Below, one piece after another: positions 9,103 through 16,559 of a DNA stretch of 38,778 nt (position 1 is its first letter; the number at the start of each line of letters is the position of its first letter). The notes under the pieces were generated by a model. It searched no databases and was not told the origin of the DNA. It worked only from the letters and a program-made list of their open reading frames with translations. The position numbers were made by a program, and so were the translations under genes. Origin of the DNA: a virus; the IMG/VR virus record IMGVR_UViG_3300020204_000159, positions 1 to 38,778 of that record, one strand, 5' to 3'.

Positions 9103-10577
9103 TGGCATCAGAAAATTCAATTTATTTTCAAGCAACCGGCGGTCACAGCCATAATGGTATTAATTCTACATTGATTGATGTTGGCCAATATTCTGTTTTT
9201 GATTTTACAACCAGCACTGTTGGTTCCCCCACTAGAATCACTCGTCAGGAGCAAAATAGAATTAATTTTGAAGACTTTATTGTCAGAACTATACAGTCTA
9301 AAGTTTTACAACCGGCTGGTATTCGGCTTGAAGCAAATACTTTCAATGGTAAAGCAATAACCGCCAATACAATTCAAGGAGACAGAATTGTTGCCAACAC
9401 CATAACTGCTAATCAAATAGCTGCTAACACCATAACTGCTGGTCAAATAGCTGCCAACACCATAACTGCTGGTCAAATAGCTGCTAACACTATTACGGCC
9501 AATGAAATCGCGACTGGGACAATTACTGGTATTAAAATAGCAGCCAATGCAATTGGCAACACGCAAATTGAAAATGTAATGTCAATCATTGATCTGCAGT
9601 CAGATTTCGTTACAACAAATGCTATAATTAAAAGCAATAATTATATATCAGGCAGTGTAGGTTGGGCAATCAATGCAAATGGTATTGCTGAATTTAGCGA
9701 CGTGTTGGTTCGTGGAACAGTTATCGCAAATGATGGTTATGTTGGCGGATGGGACATTGCTTCAACTTATATTGCCAGCAACAACGGAAGTGCTGTTCTA
9801 TATTCTAATGGATATCTATATGCACAAGAAGGATTATTTCAAGGTTCATTATCGGGTGCAACAATAACGGGTGCAGATGGTGTTTTTAGCGGTTCAATGA
9901 TGGTCTCGGATGGGACAAACGGTATTGAAATCACTACAAGCGGGTTTTTGAGAGGGACGGGTGGTTCCGGTATAAGAATAATGAACTCAGATAACAGCAC
10001 AGGGAACACGCAGTTATTTAAGGATTTCATAAGAACTGATCGTTTTAGTGCTGAAGATTATTTCCTTACCTCCAATGGATCAGGCGCTGAGGCACGTATT
10101 AGGTCAACAGGGCGTTGCGATTTTACAATGACAAGCACTACTGGTGAGATGTTTGATATGAGTAGGGGTTACGACAACGGCATGAACTTCATAAGATTTG
10201 TAAATTACAATACTAACAACGCTGTTGGTGCTATTGAATTTAATGGAAGTTCGGCAGTTAAGTACGTCACCTCGTCAGACAGTAGATTAAAATCAAATAT
10301 TAAAATATTGTCTAACGGTTTATCAATAATCAAAGAAATTAATCCAGTTTCATTTAAATGGATTGAAGATCCCAATAAAGAAGCACATGGTTTTATAGCC
10401 CAAGATTTATACAAAGCGTATCCCCATCCTGTCACAGTTGGCGGTGACGATGTTAAAAATAGTCCATGGATGGTTGATTATGCTGGGCTAGTCCCCATAT
10501 TAACCTCTGCCATAAAAGAATTAATAGAAAGAGTAGAAAATCTAGAGGCTAGATTAAATGAGATAATCGGAGTATAA
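9102..10577 (+). CDS. Tail fibre with S74 intramolecular chaperone domain
   Basis: 491 residues, with one-base overlap to the previous stop and a strong ribosome site (AAAGGCGGAG). Residues about 85-150 carry ten-residue repeats of the type AANTITAGQI, common in trimeric fibre shafts. The middle (about 200-330) is Gly/Ser/Thr-rich and beta-prone. The C-terminal ~110 residues are a Peptidase S74 chaperone: 'SDSRLKSNI' holds the expected Ser (392) and Lys (397) five residues apart. It is followed by 'NPVSFKW', 'HGFIAQDL' and a terminal helix 'LIERVENLEARL' that is a short coiled coil. In this family the chaperone drives trimer folding and is then cut off just before the Ser. This is likely a receptor-binding fibre or spike. 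Confidence 0.9.
   Translation: MASENSIYFQATGGHSHNGINSTLIDVGQYSVFDFTTSTVGSPTRITRQEQNRINFEDFIVRTIQSKVLQPAGIRLEANTFNGKAITANTIQGDRIVANTITANQIAANTITAGQIAANTITAGQIAANTITANEIATGTITGIKIAANAIGNTQIENVMSIIDLQSDFVTTNAIIKSNNYISGSVGWAINANGIAEFSDVLVRGTVIANDGYVGGWDIASTYIASNNGSAVLYSNGYLYAQEGLFQGSLSGATITGADGVFSGSMMVSDGTNGIEITTSGFLRGTGGSGIRIMNSDNSTGNTQLFKDFIRTDRFSAEDYFLTSNGSGAEARIRSTGRCDFTMTSTTGEMFDMSRGYDNGMNFIRFVNYNTNNAVGAIEFNGSSAVKYVTSSDSRLKSNIKILSNGLSIIKEINPVSFKWIEDPNKEAHGFIAQDLYKAYPHPVTVGGDDVKNSPWMVDYAGLVPILTSAIKELIERVENLEARLNEIIGV
9391..9540 (+). repeat. Five tandem 30-base repeats inside the tail fibre gene
   Basis: Five consecutive 30-base units start at 9391, 9421, 9451, 9481 and 9511. The units at 9421 and 9451 differ at one position (ctgctaacac versus ctgccaacac). 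The flanking units are diverged, mostly at third positions. Each unit encodes ten residues of the type AANTITAGQI. Near-identity at the DNA level of the central copies points to recent unit duplication, so fibre shaft length could change by recombination or slippage. Confidence 0.9.
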
Positions 10578-10578
10578 T
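10573..10578 (+). promoter_or_regulatory. Candidate -10 element for a leaderless start
   Basis: TATAAT lies 8 bases before the ATG at 10587 and overlaps the stop codon of the tail fibre gene. No good Shine-Dalgarno sequence is at proper distance from this ATG (GGAG is about 14 bases upstream). The arrangement matches the other TATAAT sites at 11711, 28655 and 34303. No clear -35 box. It could also be chance in AT-rich DNA. Confidence 0.35.
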
Positions 10579-10586
10579 GGAATAAT

Positions 10587-11246
10587 ATGGCTTATGAAAA
10601 TTATACTCAGGTTGCTTGGACAGCGGGTACCCCCATCACATCCGAGCGCCTTCAGCAGATGTCTGAAAACATACAGCAGGTAAAGGAGGCAACTGACGAC
10701 AACCCGCGAGGTTTAATAAAAATTAAACAAGTTACATCTTCAATATCTCATCCAACCATGGACACATACCATGAGATAATAAATCTTAAAAATGAAGGTG
10801 GCGGTGTTGATAATTCAGTTACACTACCAGGTAGCAGATATATTAGGTTAAACCTTGTATTCCCCGGCATTCAAGTTTCCAACCCTGGGCAAGAAGATGC
10901 AACATATGTTTTAAGATTAACATCTGGTAATGTTCCTGCTTCTGGAACTGTTATATATAATTGGAAAATCCACCAGCCAATTCACACATACTTAAATGCC
11001 GCTGCTGGTGCTCCGACTACCGCAAATACAACCATAAGATCAGCTCCTATTATTTTTGGAGCTGGCACATACACATTTGTTACTACCACTTCAGCAGGAA
11101 TTGCTGGTTCTAATGGTAGTGGAGTTTTTAATGTTGAAATTTACCGAGACAGCGGTTCAAGCAATGCCTTCCCGTCAACTTTCACAATTCCTTGCAATGA
11201 AAATAGAATGCAATTTTATGTAGAGGACATTGGCGGTCAGGGATAA
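10587..11246 (+). CDS. Minor tail protein
   Basis: 219 residues. The start 'MAYENYTQVAWTAGTPIT' followed by 'RLQQMSEN' is a pattern I know from minor tail or collagen-like tail proteins of actinobacteriophages; the opening segment probably forms a short trimerising or attachment motif. The remaining ~150 residues are beta-rich with many Thr, Ser and Gly and end with 'FYVEDIGGQG'. It lies at the end of the tail block, just after the fibre, so it is likely part of the tail tip or fibre network. Its ATG is preceded by TATAAT at 8 bases rather than a ribosome site. Confidence 0.7.
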   Translation: MAYENYTQVAWTAGTPITSERLQQMSENIQQVKEATDDNPRGLIKIKQVTSSISHPTMDTYHEIINLKNEGGGVDNSVTLPGSRYIRLNLVFPGIQVSNPGQEDATYVLRLTSGNVPASGTVIYNWKIHQPIHTYLNAAAGAPTTANTTIRSAPIIFGAGTYTFVTTTSAGIAGSNGSGVFNVEIYRDSGSSNAFPSTFTIPCNENRMQFYVEDIGGQG

Positions 11247-11247
11247 A

Positions 11248-11688
11248 ATGCAAAGACGAGAACTCGCATCCAAAAGAAAAGATGTTGAGTGGTCTGATAA
11301 AGTTGGTTTCGGAGAATCCAACCCAAACTATAATGGTGGTAAATACATAGACGATAAAGGCTATGTAAGAATACTCAACCCAGATCACCCCGCAAATATT
11401 AAGGGCTATATTTATGAACATAGAGCTATTTTTGAGGAATATTTAGAAAGATATTTGCATGCTTGGGAAAGCATTCACCACATTAATGAGATAAAAACAG
11501 ATAATCGTTTAGAAAATTTATTTTTATGTTCACAGAAAGAACACAGCGCAATTCATAGAGAAGGTAAAAGGCCAAGCGAACAGCACCGTGAAAAGTTGCG
11601 CAAGAACATGAATGATAGAAATCGGGTTGGTAAAAAAAAGGTTACAAATCGGCTTCCTTCACCGAGAAAAAAATTCCCAAATGATTAA
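11248..11688 (+). CDS. HNH endonuclease (free-standing)
   Basis: 146 residues using ATG 11248, one base after the previous stop; an in-frame TTG at 11230 lies inside the preceding gene and is less likely. Residues about 56-105 contain a His-Asn-His nuclease core: 'HRAIFEEYL', then the metal-binding pair H77-H78, 'DNRLENL' with N86 and N90, and 'EHSAIHRE' with H99 and H103. This arrangement is typical of HNH_3-type homing nucleases found between phage genes. The N-terminal 'NPNYNGGKYIDDKGYV' is also common in these. The C-terminus is very basic and likely contacts DNA. It probably nicks or cuts DNA to spread itself. It interrupts the boundary between tail and replication genes. Confidence 0.85.
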   Translation: MQRRELASKRKDVEWSDKVGFGESNPNYNGGKYIDDKGYVRILNPDHPANIKGYIYEHRAIFEEYLERYLHAWESIHHINEIKTDNRLENLFLCSQKEHSAIHREGKRPSEQHREKLRKNMNDRNRVGKKKVTNRLPSPRKKFPND

Positions 11689-11710
11689 ACCCGCCCCCTG
11701 CCAAATCTGA

Positions 11711-11716
11711 TATAAT
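11711..11716 (+). promoter_or_regulatory. Candidate leaderless promoter (-10 box)
   Basis: TATAAT sits 7 bases before the ATG at 11724, so transcription would begin at or within a base or two of the start codon. There is no Shine-Dalgarno sequence in the 35-base gap. The gap also separates two functional blocks (tail/HNH and replication), where a promoter is expected. No recognisable -35 box is at 17 bases; the sequence there is C-rich. The same box and spacing recur before 34316. Confidence 0.6.
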
Positions 11717-11723
11717 TGACCTT

Positions 11724-12896
11724 ATGAAAATTTGTGGAGCAGAGGGCTGTGGCGTGGAGTTCACTCCAAATACCGCCAATCAGCGCTATGCAGACTCATC
11801 GTGCCGTAAGTCTATTGACTCTATGGGGCTTTGTAAATATAGAAAAGAAAATGGAATTATTGAAATGCCAAAAGATGCTTTGAGCGACACCCCGATATTG
11901 TCGGAATCAGAATTAAAAATAAGTTATACAAAACTGCTGCAGGAGTTTGAAAAATTAAAGAGCAAAGAAGACCATTTAGCTGATGCTGTTTACCGTGCAG
12001 TTAAGGAAGACATTGAGTCTAACAAAATTGCTCCTGTTCCCAAACCAAAACTTGCCAAACTTTCTACTAAGAAAAATGAAGAGGTTGCTGTTGCCGTTCT
12101 CGCTGACTGGCAGTTGTGTAAAGTTACTCCTGATTACAACTCAACGGTTTGCGAAGGTCGGATTGACCAGTTTGCAGAAAAGGTTATACACCTTACTGAA
12201 ATCCAAAGGCAGGACCATCCGGTTAAGGATTTACACATTTGGTGTTTGGGTGACATTATTGAAGGGGAATTGATCTTCCCTGGCCAGTCGTTTCTCGTTG
12301 ACGGTGGTTTGTATAGACAAATTACCGTCGATGGTCCAAGAATAATGAAAAAGTTCATTACTAAGATGTTGGAAAATTTTGAAAACATAACCTTTGTTGG
12401 TGTGATCGGAAATCACGGTGCCATTGGTGGCAGAGGTAGAAGAGATCACGACCCAGAGACAAATGGGGACAGAATGTTGTATAGAATAGTGCAGTTAATG
12501 TTTGAAAGTGAAAAGCGTATTAAGTTTGTTATCCCAGACGGCCGGGGTGAAAGAAACTGGTACGGAATAGACAGGATTGGAAACTATACATCTTTATTAA
12601 TTCACGGGGACCAGTTCGGTAGTCTTTCAACATTCTACTCTTTCCAGAAAAAAGTGTACGGTTGGAAGGTTGGTGCTATACCGGAACATTTTGATGATGT
12701 GTATTTTGGACATTTCCATACTCCTACTAAAATGACATTTAACACAGTTCAGTGCCGTATTTCGGGTAGCCCAGAGTCAACAAATACTTATGCAATGGAG
12801 AGTTTGGCTGCTGTTGGCAGAGCCTCTCAGCCTTTGATGTTTGTTCACCCAGAGAGGGGAATTGTTACTGCTGAATACAACTGCTGGCTGGATTGA
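11724..12896 (+). CDS. Calcineurin-like metallophosphoesterase with N-terminal Cys motif
   Basis: 390 residues. The first 40 residues hold Cys4, Cys9, Cys27 and Cys37, which could form a small zinc-binding unit. A coiled-coil-prone linker (about 60-100) follows, then the phosphoesterase domain from about residue 121. Metal-site motifs in order: 'LADWQ' (D128), 'LGDIIEG' (D177), 'GNHG' (N230, H231), 'HGDQ' (H294, D296) and 'GHFH' (H330, H332). The usual first motif DxH is DxQ here (Q130). Family members hydrolyse phosphodiesters in nucleic acids or nucleotides, and phage versions sit near replication genes as here. A nuclease role in DNA processing is an inference. Expression appears driven by the leaderless promoter just upstream. 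Confidence 0.8.
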   Translation: MKICGAEGCGVEFTPNTANQRYADSSCRKSIDSMGLCKYRKENGIIEMPKDALSDTPILSESELKISYTKLLQEFEKLKSKEDHLADAVYRAVKEDIESNKIAPVPKPKLAKLSTKKNEEVAVAVLADWQLCKVTPDYNSTVCEGRIDQFAEKVIHLTEIQRQDHPVKDLHIWCLGDIIEGELIFPGQSFLVDGGLYRQITVDGPRIMKKFITKMLENFENITFVGVIGNHGAIGGRGRRDHDPETNGDRMLYRIVQLMFESEKRIKFVIPDGRGERNWYGIDRIGNYTSLLIHGDQFGSLSTFYSFQKKVYGWKVGAIPEHFDDVYFGHFHTPTKMTFNTVQCRISGSPESTNTYAMESLAAVGRASQPLMFVHPERGIVTAEYNCWLD

Positions 12897-12898
12897 TT

Positions 12899-13093
12899 AT
12901 GAACATCAAAGGTCTAAGGTTTAAGTGTTCCAAATGCGGTGGACCAAAGTTTGCAGGAGAAGAGTATTGGTTTGCTGGTGAGTATTACATTGATATCACA
13001 TGTGCCATATGTGCAGATACTAGAGATGTAAAATTATCCTTTTTGAAAGATTTTGTCTCTAAGATGAATAGTGGTTATAAGAGGCAGAAATGA
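12899..13093 (+). CDS. Small zinc-ribbon protein
   Basis: 64 residues, with the first ATG two bases after the previous stop. It contains two Cys pairs, 'CSKCGG' and 'CAICAD', about 24 residues apart, the usual pattern of a four-Cys zinc ribbon. The rest is a Lys-rich helix. Function unknown; proteins of this size in phages often bind DNA or RNA polymerase. It overlaps the next gene by four bases (ATGA), so the two are translated together. Confidence 0.75.
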   Translation: MNIKGLRFKCSKCGGPKFAGEEYWFAGEYYIDITCAICADTRDVKLSFLKDFVSKMNSGYKRQK

Positions 13094-13521
13094 TTAATAA
13101 TGCTCTTGTTACTAATAAATTTTATACATATTCAAATTATATCGTTAAATTAAAAAAAATATCCAAGAGGATAAATAAAATTTATGTACAAAGACTTGAT
13201 AACAAAGAAATTATTGAAATTCCTTTTGTTGGTCACGAAATAATTCTATATAGAATTTATACTGTTGGTGAAGTTGCTAAGATTGTGGAAAAAAGACCTG
13301 ATACTCTTAGAAAATATGAAAAAAAATTTCTTATCCCTGAAGCAAAAAAGTTTGGGGGCGGATGCCCCGGTTATAGCAATTGGCGCTACTATACTGAGGA
13401 GGATGTTTACATCATGGTTGAATTTTTCAACACCAGAACACCTGGTAGACCAGTTGTAAATACAAAAAAATACACAATACAAAACCTTTCTCGGAAGGTC
13501 CAAGCAAAAACAAGGGAATGA
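13090..13521 (+). CDS. MerR-like DNA-binding protein
   Basis: 143 residues, starting within the previous stop (ATGA). Residues about 57-113 resemble a MerR-type winged helix-turn-helix: 'YTVGEVAKIVEKRPDTLRKY' is the HTH, and 'YSNWRYYTEEDVYIMVEFF' matches the wing and following helix, with R99-Y100-Y101 in place of the usual R-x-Y/F. The N-terminal ~50 residues are Lys/Ile-rich and of unknown role. There is no metal- or drug-binding coiled-coil C-terminus; the protein ends in a basic tail. Phage proteins of this kind act as excisionase-like or transcription regulators. With no integrase in view, a regulator is more likely. Its site is not identifiable from sequence. Confidence 0.7.
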   Translation: MINNALVTNKFYTYSNYIVKLKKISKRINKIYVQRLDNKEIIEIPFVGHEIILYRIYTVGEVAKIVEKRPDTLRKYEKKFLIPEAKKFGGGCPGYSNWRYYTEEDVYIMVEFFNTRTPGRPVVNTKKYTIQNLSRKVQAKTRE

Positions 13522-13522
13522 C

Positions 13523-13729
13523 ATGGCAGAGAATACAAATGAAGTGGAGATTTGGGCATCCATTGGTATTACCAAAAATCTTGGCAATTACGAATCGCTA
13601 AGGCTTGATGCTGGTGCTAAATGCAAGGCGACTTCGCTTGAAGATGAAGACGCTTGGAAGAGACTTTGGGATTCAATTGACAGCCAAATTGAAGCCAAAC
13701 TCCAAGAGTTAGACAGTGAAAAGCAGTAA
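13523..13729 (+). CDS. Conserved small phage protein, unknown function
   Basis: 68 residues, acidic, starting one base after the previous stop. It contains 'TKNLGNYESLRLDAG', a block I associate with small conserved proteins in actinobacterial phage replication regions, followed by an acidic helical tail ('EDEDAWKRLWDSIDSQIEAK'). I do not know a function. It overlaps the GTG start of the WhiB gene by 14 bases, which suggests coupled translation. Confidence 0.65.
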   Translation: MAENTNEVEIWASIGITKNLGNYESLRLDAGAKCKATSLEDEDAWKRLWDSIDSQIEAKLQELDSEKQ

Positions 13730-14021
13730 TACGCAAGATTGGAAATCTAAAGCTTTGTGTTTTGAACACAAAGATAGAAGTATTTGGTTTTCATACAAAA
13801 AATCAGAAATAGAACAAGCCGTTCAAGTGTGCAATGAATGTTCAGTAAGAAAAGAGTGCTTTACATATGCATGGAATTCTGGAGACATTTATGGAACTTA
13901 CGGTGGTATTTCTGAATTTGAATATCTAAACTACACTTGGAAGGAGGTTGAAAATGAGCGACAGAACAACAGGACAAGATCTTCTTCTGTTCTTAGAAAA
14001 ATCCTGCAGAGAATCAAATAA
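13716..14021 (+). CDS. WhiB-family iron-sulfur transcription regulator
   Basis: 101 residues from a GTG start inside the preceding gene. Four cysteines, C15, C39, C42 and C48, follow the WhiB rule C-x(n)-C-x2-C-x5-C, which binds a [4Fe-4S] cluster. Downstream, 'GDIYGTYGGIS' corresponds to the WhiB turn usually written G[VI]WGG, here with Tyr in place of Trp. A basic C-terminal tail (NNRTRSSSVLRKILQR) would contact DNA. WhiB proteins bind the primary sigma factor of actinobacterial RNA polymerase. Mycobacteriophage WhiB proteins are known to interfere with host WhiB2 in septation and superinfection exclusion. Its presence is the best evidence for an actinobacterial host. Its 3' end overlaps the next gene by 68 bases. 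Confidence 0.9.
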   Translation: MKSSNTQDWKSKALCFEHKDRSIWFSYKKSEIEQAVQVCNECSVRKECFTYAWNSGDIYGTYGGISEFEYLNYTWKEVENERQNNRTRSSSVLRKILQRIK

Positions 14022-14265
14022 ATTATTTATTCCAGATTCACCGAGGCAAGAGGCTGTTGCTCAAGCATTAGCCGAACACTACGACTCAGGGTTGTTGTTT
14101 GATTCCATAACCCATTTCGTAAAATCAAGACCAGGACCGTTTCTTATTTTTGATTTTGCGGTTGAGTCTAAAAAAATTACAGACAAGGTAAAGCAAGAAC
14201 GAGAGTCTAAGAACATGTTTATGCAAATTGTTAAGGACACTCACGACAGAATGATGAAAGAATGA
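13954..14265 (+). CDS. Hypothetical protein upstream of the helicase
   Basis: 103 residues. ATG 13954 is favoured because AAGGAGGT ends 5 bases upstream; a TTG at 13948 is alternative. The protein is mostly helical and charged, with 'SPRQEAVAQALAEHYDSG' and a basic C-terminal helix. It sits between WhiB and the replicative helicase and overlaps the helicase start by four bases (ATGA). That position would fit a helicase loader or accessory protein, but no motif supports it. Confidence 0.65.
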   Translation: MSDRTTGQDLLLFLEKSCRESNKLFIPDSPRQEAVAQALAEHYDSGLLFDSITHFVKSRPGPFLIFDFAVESKKITDKVKQERESKNMFMQIVKDTHDRMMKE

Positions 14266-15479
14266 ATTACGAAGTACGTTTGTTGAATTCTTTAATGCAA
14301 ACAAATGATTATGTTACGGCAGTAAACGAAGGCATTGAAAATGTCTTTATAGAGTATAGAGATGTTTGGAATTTTATTACCAATCATTATGATGAGCACA
14401 AAAAAGTTCCGTCAAAAGAAACTGTAAAACAGCATCATCCCGAGTTTGAGTTTTATGCAACTCCAGAACCACTAAAATATTATATAGATGAGGCAAAGAA
14501 AGAGTCTTTGTCTTATCAAACTAGGGTTATTGTCTCTAGAGCAAATGCGCTTCTTGGTGATCTTGGTCCTAAAGAGGCGCTGGCGTATCTTATGGAGAAC
14601 ACATTACAACTTTATAAATTCTCCAGCAACCTCAAAGATACTGATCTTGCTGGTGAGTGGAAGGACAGGGTTGTTGATTTAAGAGAGCGAGCCAAGAGGG
14701 GCAATAACGAATTGCAGGGTATCCCTAGTGGTATCAATGTTATTGATAAGCAATTTGGCGGTTGGCAACCGGGTGATTTTATTGTCCTGCTGGGATGGAC
14801 TGGAGTTGGTAAGTCTTTTATTGCAAGACTGTTCGCAGTAAACGCATGGCGCGCAGGCTACAGACCTTTAATTATTTCATTAGAAATGAATAAACAGCAG
14901 GAAGGCCACAGGCTAGACACTTTACTTACAAACGGCAGTGGTGTATTTACTAATACAGATCTTGTAAGGGCCAATCCAACTGTTGTTGAGCCTTATGAGA
15001 AATGGGCTGAGGAGACTTTTGATGGTAAGCACGCTATTCATCTTGTCACATCTGAGGGTCTTGAAACAGCAGACCAGAATATGGTGCAGGCAAAAATAGA
15101 TCAGTATAAACCAGACATTGTTATTCTTGATTATCACGGTCTATTTGATGACGCTTCTGGTGCTCGCAATGAGACAGAGAAAGCCAAAAATTTATCTAAA
15201 GCTTTTAAAAGAATGGCAGTCAAGAATGGTGTGCCAATTGTTGATGTTGCTGCTGTAACAATGAGCGATGGTCACTCCGAAAGACCACCGGAATTAGAAG
15301 AGGTTGCTTGGAGCAAGCAGTTAGCTTACGACGCTGACTTAGTGCTTGCTATCCACCGTGAATATAATTCCGACCTGTTCCAGATCGTATCTAGAAAAGT
15401 CAGAAGATCAACACAATTTGGTTTCTTTTTAAGATGGAACCTTGAAACAGGGAAATGGCAGGAAGAATGGGATATTTAA
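14262..15479 (+). CDS. DnaB-type replicative helicase
   Basis: 405 residues. The RecA-like motor domain starts near residue 150: 'IPSGINVIDKQFGGWQPGD' leads to Walker A 'GWTGVGKS' (178-185), 'LIISLEMN' follows, Walker B is 'DIVILDY' ending in D290, and 'LAYDADLVLAIHRE' near the C-terminus matches the DnaB hexamer-interface region. The N-terminal ~145 residues are helical, similar in size to the DnaB primase-binding domain. It would unwind the fork 5' to 3' as a hexamer, powered by ATP, with the nearby primase. It is coupled to the previous gene by ATGA. I see no intein or truncation. Confidence 0.88.
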   Translation: MNYEVRLLNSLMQTNDYVTAVNEGIENVFIEYRDVWNFITNHYDEHKKVPSKETVKQHHPEFEFYATPEPLKYYIDEAKKESLSYQTRVIVSRANALLGDLGPKEALAYLMENTLQLYKFSSNLKDTDLAGEWKDRVVDLRERAKRGNNELQGIPSGINVIDKQFGGWQPGDFIVLLGWTGVGKSFIARLFAVNAWRAGYRPLIISLEMNKQQEGHRLDTLLTNGSGVFTNTDLVRANPTVVEPYEKWAEETFDGKHAIHLVTSEGLETADQNMVQAKIDQYKPDIVILDYHGLFDDASGARNETEKAKNLSKAFKRMAVKNGVPIVDVAAVTMSDGHSERPPELEEVAWSKQLAYDADLVLAIHREYNSDLFQIVSRKVRRSTQFGFFLRWNLETGKWQEEWDI

Positions 15480-15655
15480 TACCTAAGAAAGCAATTTCAG
15501 GTGAAGCCGAAGATATTGAAACTATTATAAGGCTTAGACCTTGGATTGAGGATGAATGGCGCTCTCAGCACGGAGAATTTAAAAACACTGTGCTGAAAAC
15601 AGACTACGACAGAAAAAATGAAATCTTCAAATTTCAAATCATTTTCAATATTTGA
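15455..15655 (+). CDS. Small hypothetical protein between helicase and primase
   Basis: 66 residues from ATG 15455, or 62 from ATG 15467; both starts lie inside the helicase gene, and GGAAG sits immediately before 15467. The sequence includes 'ETIIRLRPWIEDEWRSQHG'. The frame covers the 138 bases between helicase and primase that otherwise hold nothing, and it overlaps the primase start by 38 bases. No family recognised. It may be real because phages rarely leave such gaps. Confidence 0.5.
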   Translation: MAGRMGYLIPKKAISGEAEDIETIIRLRPWIEDEWRSQHGEFKNTVLKTDYDRKNEIFKFQIIFNI

Positions 15656-16550
15656 TATGGAATCACAGATTCTTGAGTTGTTAGAGAAACTTTCTATTAG
15701 CATTGAATCTCAAACATCACAAGAGTTTAATTTGTTTTGTCCTTTTCACAAAAACAGAAATAGTCCTGCGTTCTATATCAATAGGAAAACTGGGCTTTGG
15801 CAATGCTTCAACCCATCTTGTGGCAAGAAAGGAAATTTCCGACAACTTTACAAAGCATTAACTGGCAAGCCATACGGTAAAGATATCAAGTTAGATCCGA
15901 TTGCTCTTAAGAAAGAGATAGAAAAAGGTTTTTTCAAAAAAGAGCATACAGAAGACTTGGACATTGTTGATATTGAAATTGATTTTTCAAAAGAAGAAGA
16001 TGTTGTGTTATTGCAGGGGATCACAAATCGAGGCATTACTCTTGAAACCCTTGAATACTTTGAGGTCGGCTTTTCCAGAGTTAAAGAAAGAATCGTAATA
16101 CCAGTAAGGGATCAGTCTTATAAACTGGTCGGTTACATCGGCAGGGCAATTCGTGAGGATCAAGAACCTAGATATCTTTATAACCGTGGTTTTCGTAGGG
16201 CTGATTACCTTTTCAATCTCCAGAACGCCAAATCCTTTAACAGTTGTATAATTACAGAAGGCAGTGTTGATGCTATGGCAATTCATCAATCCGGTTATCC
16301 AAATGTTGTGTCAACTCTTGGAGCACAAGTAACATCCAGCCAAGTCAAGATGATGAAAAGGTATTTTGATTCAATCATAATTTTTTCTGATAACGACGAG
16401 GCAGGGGAGGCAATGAAATGTGCTATAATAGATCTCTGCCGTGGTAAAGAGATTTACACGGTGGAAAACTCAACTGGGCTTAAAGACCCAGGTGAGATGA
16501 ACAAACAACAAATACAAAACATAATTGAAAACAAAAAACTTACAATATAG
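15618..16550 (+). CDS. DnaG-type primase
   Basis: 310 residues. The N-terminal CHC2 zinc finger is complete: C41-x2-H44-x18-C63-x4-C68. The TOPRIM catalytic fold follows, with E214 in 'ITEGSVDAMA' and the acidic 'DNDEAG' (D258, D260). It lacks a long C-terminal helicase-binding domain: bacterial DnaG is about 600 residues, and phage primases of this short form are common. It would lay RNA primers for the phage polymerase with the adjacent DnaB-type helicase. An alternative ATG at 15657 would remove 13 residues but has no ribosome site either. ATG 15618 is preceded by a weak purine stretch. Confidence 0.88.
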   Translation: MKSSNFKSFSIFDMESQILELLEKLSISIESQTSQEFNLFCPFHKNRNSPAFYINRKTGLWQCFNPSCGKKGNFRQLYKALTGKPYGKDIKLDPIALKKEIEKGFFKKEHTEDLDIVDIEIDFSKEEDVVLLQGITNRGITLETLEYFEVGFSRVKERIVIPVRDQSYKLVGYIGRAIREDQEPRYLYNRGFRRADYLFNLQNAKSFNSCIITEGSVDAMAIHQSGYPNVVSTLGAQVTSSQVKMMKRYFDSIIIFSDNDEAGEAMKCAIIDLCRGKEIYTVENSTGLKDPGEMNKQQIQNIIENKKLTI

Positions 16551-16559
16551 GAGAACAAC

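Noticed and set aside
9306-9566. Minus-strand open frame opposite the fibre repeats.
   Set aside because: It is a by-product of the 30-base repeats, which keep all frames free of stops.
13090-13521. MerR-like protein as an excisionase of a temperate phage.
   Set aside because: No integrase, repressor or attachment site is visible in the window, so a general regulator role is the safer reading.
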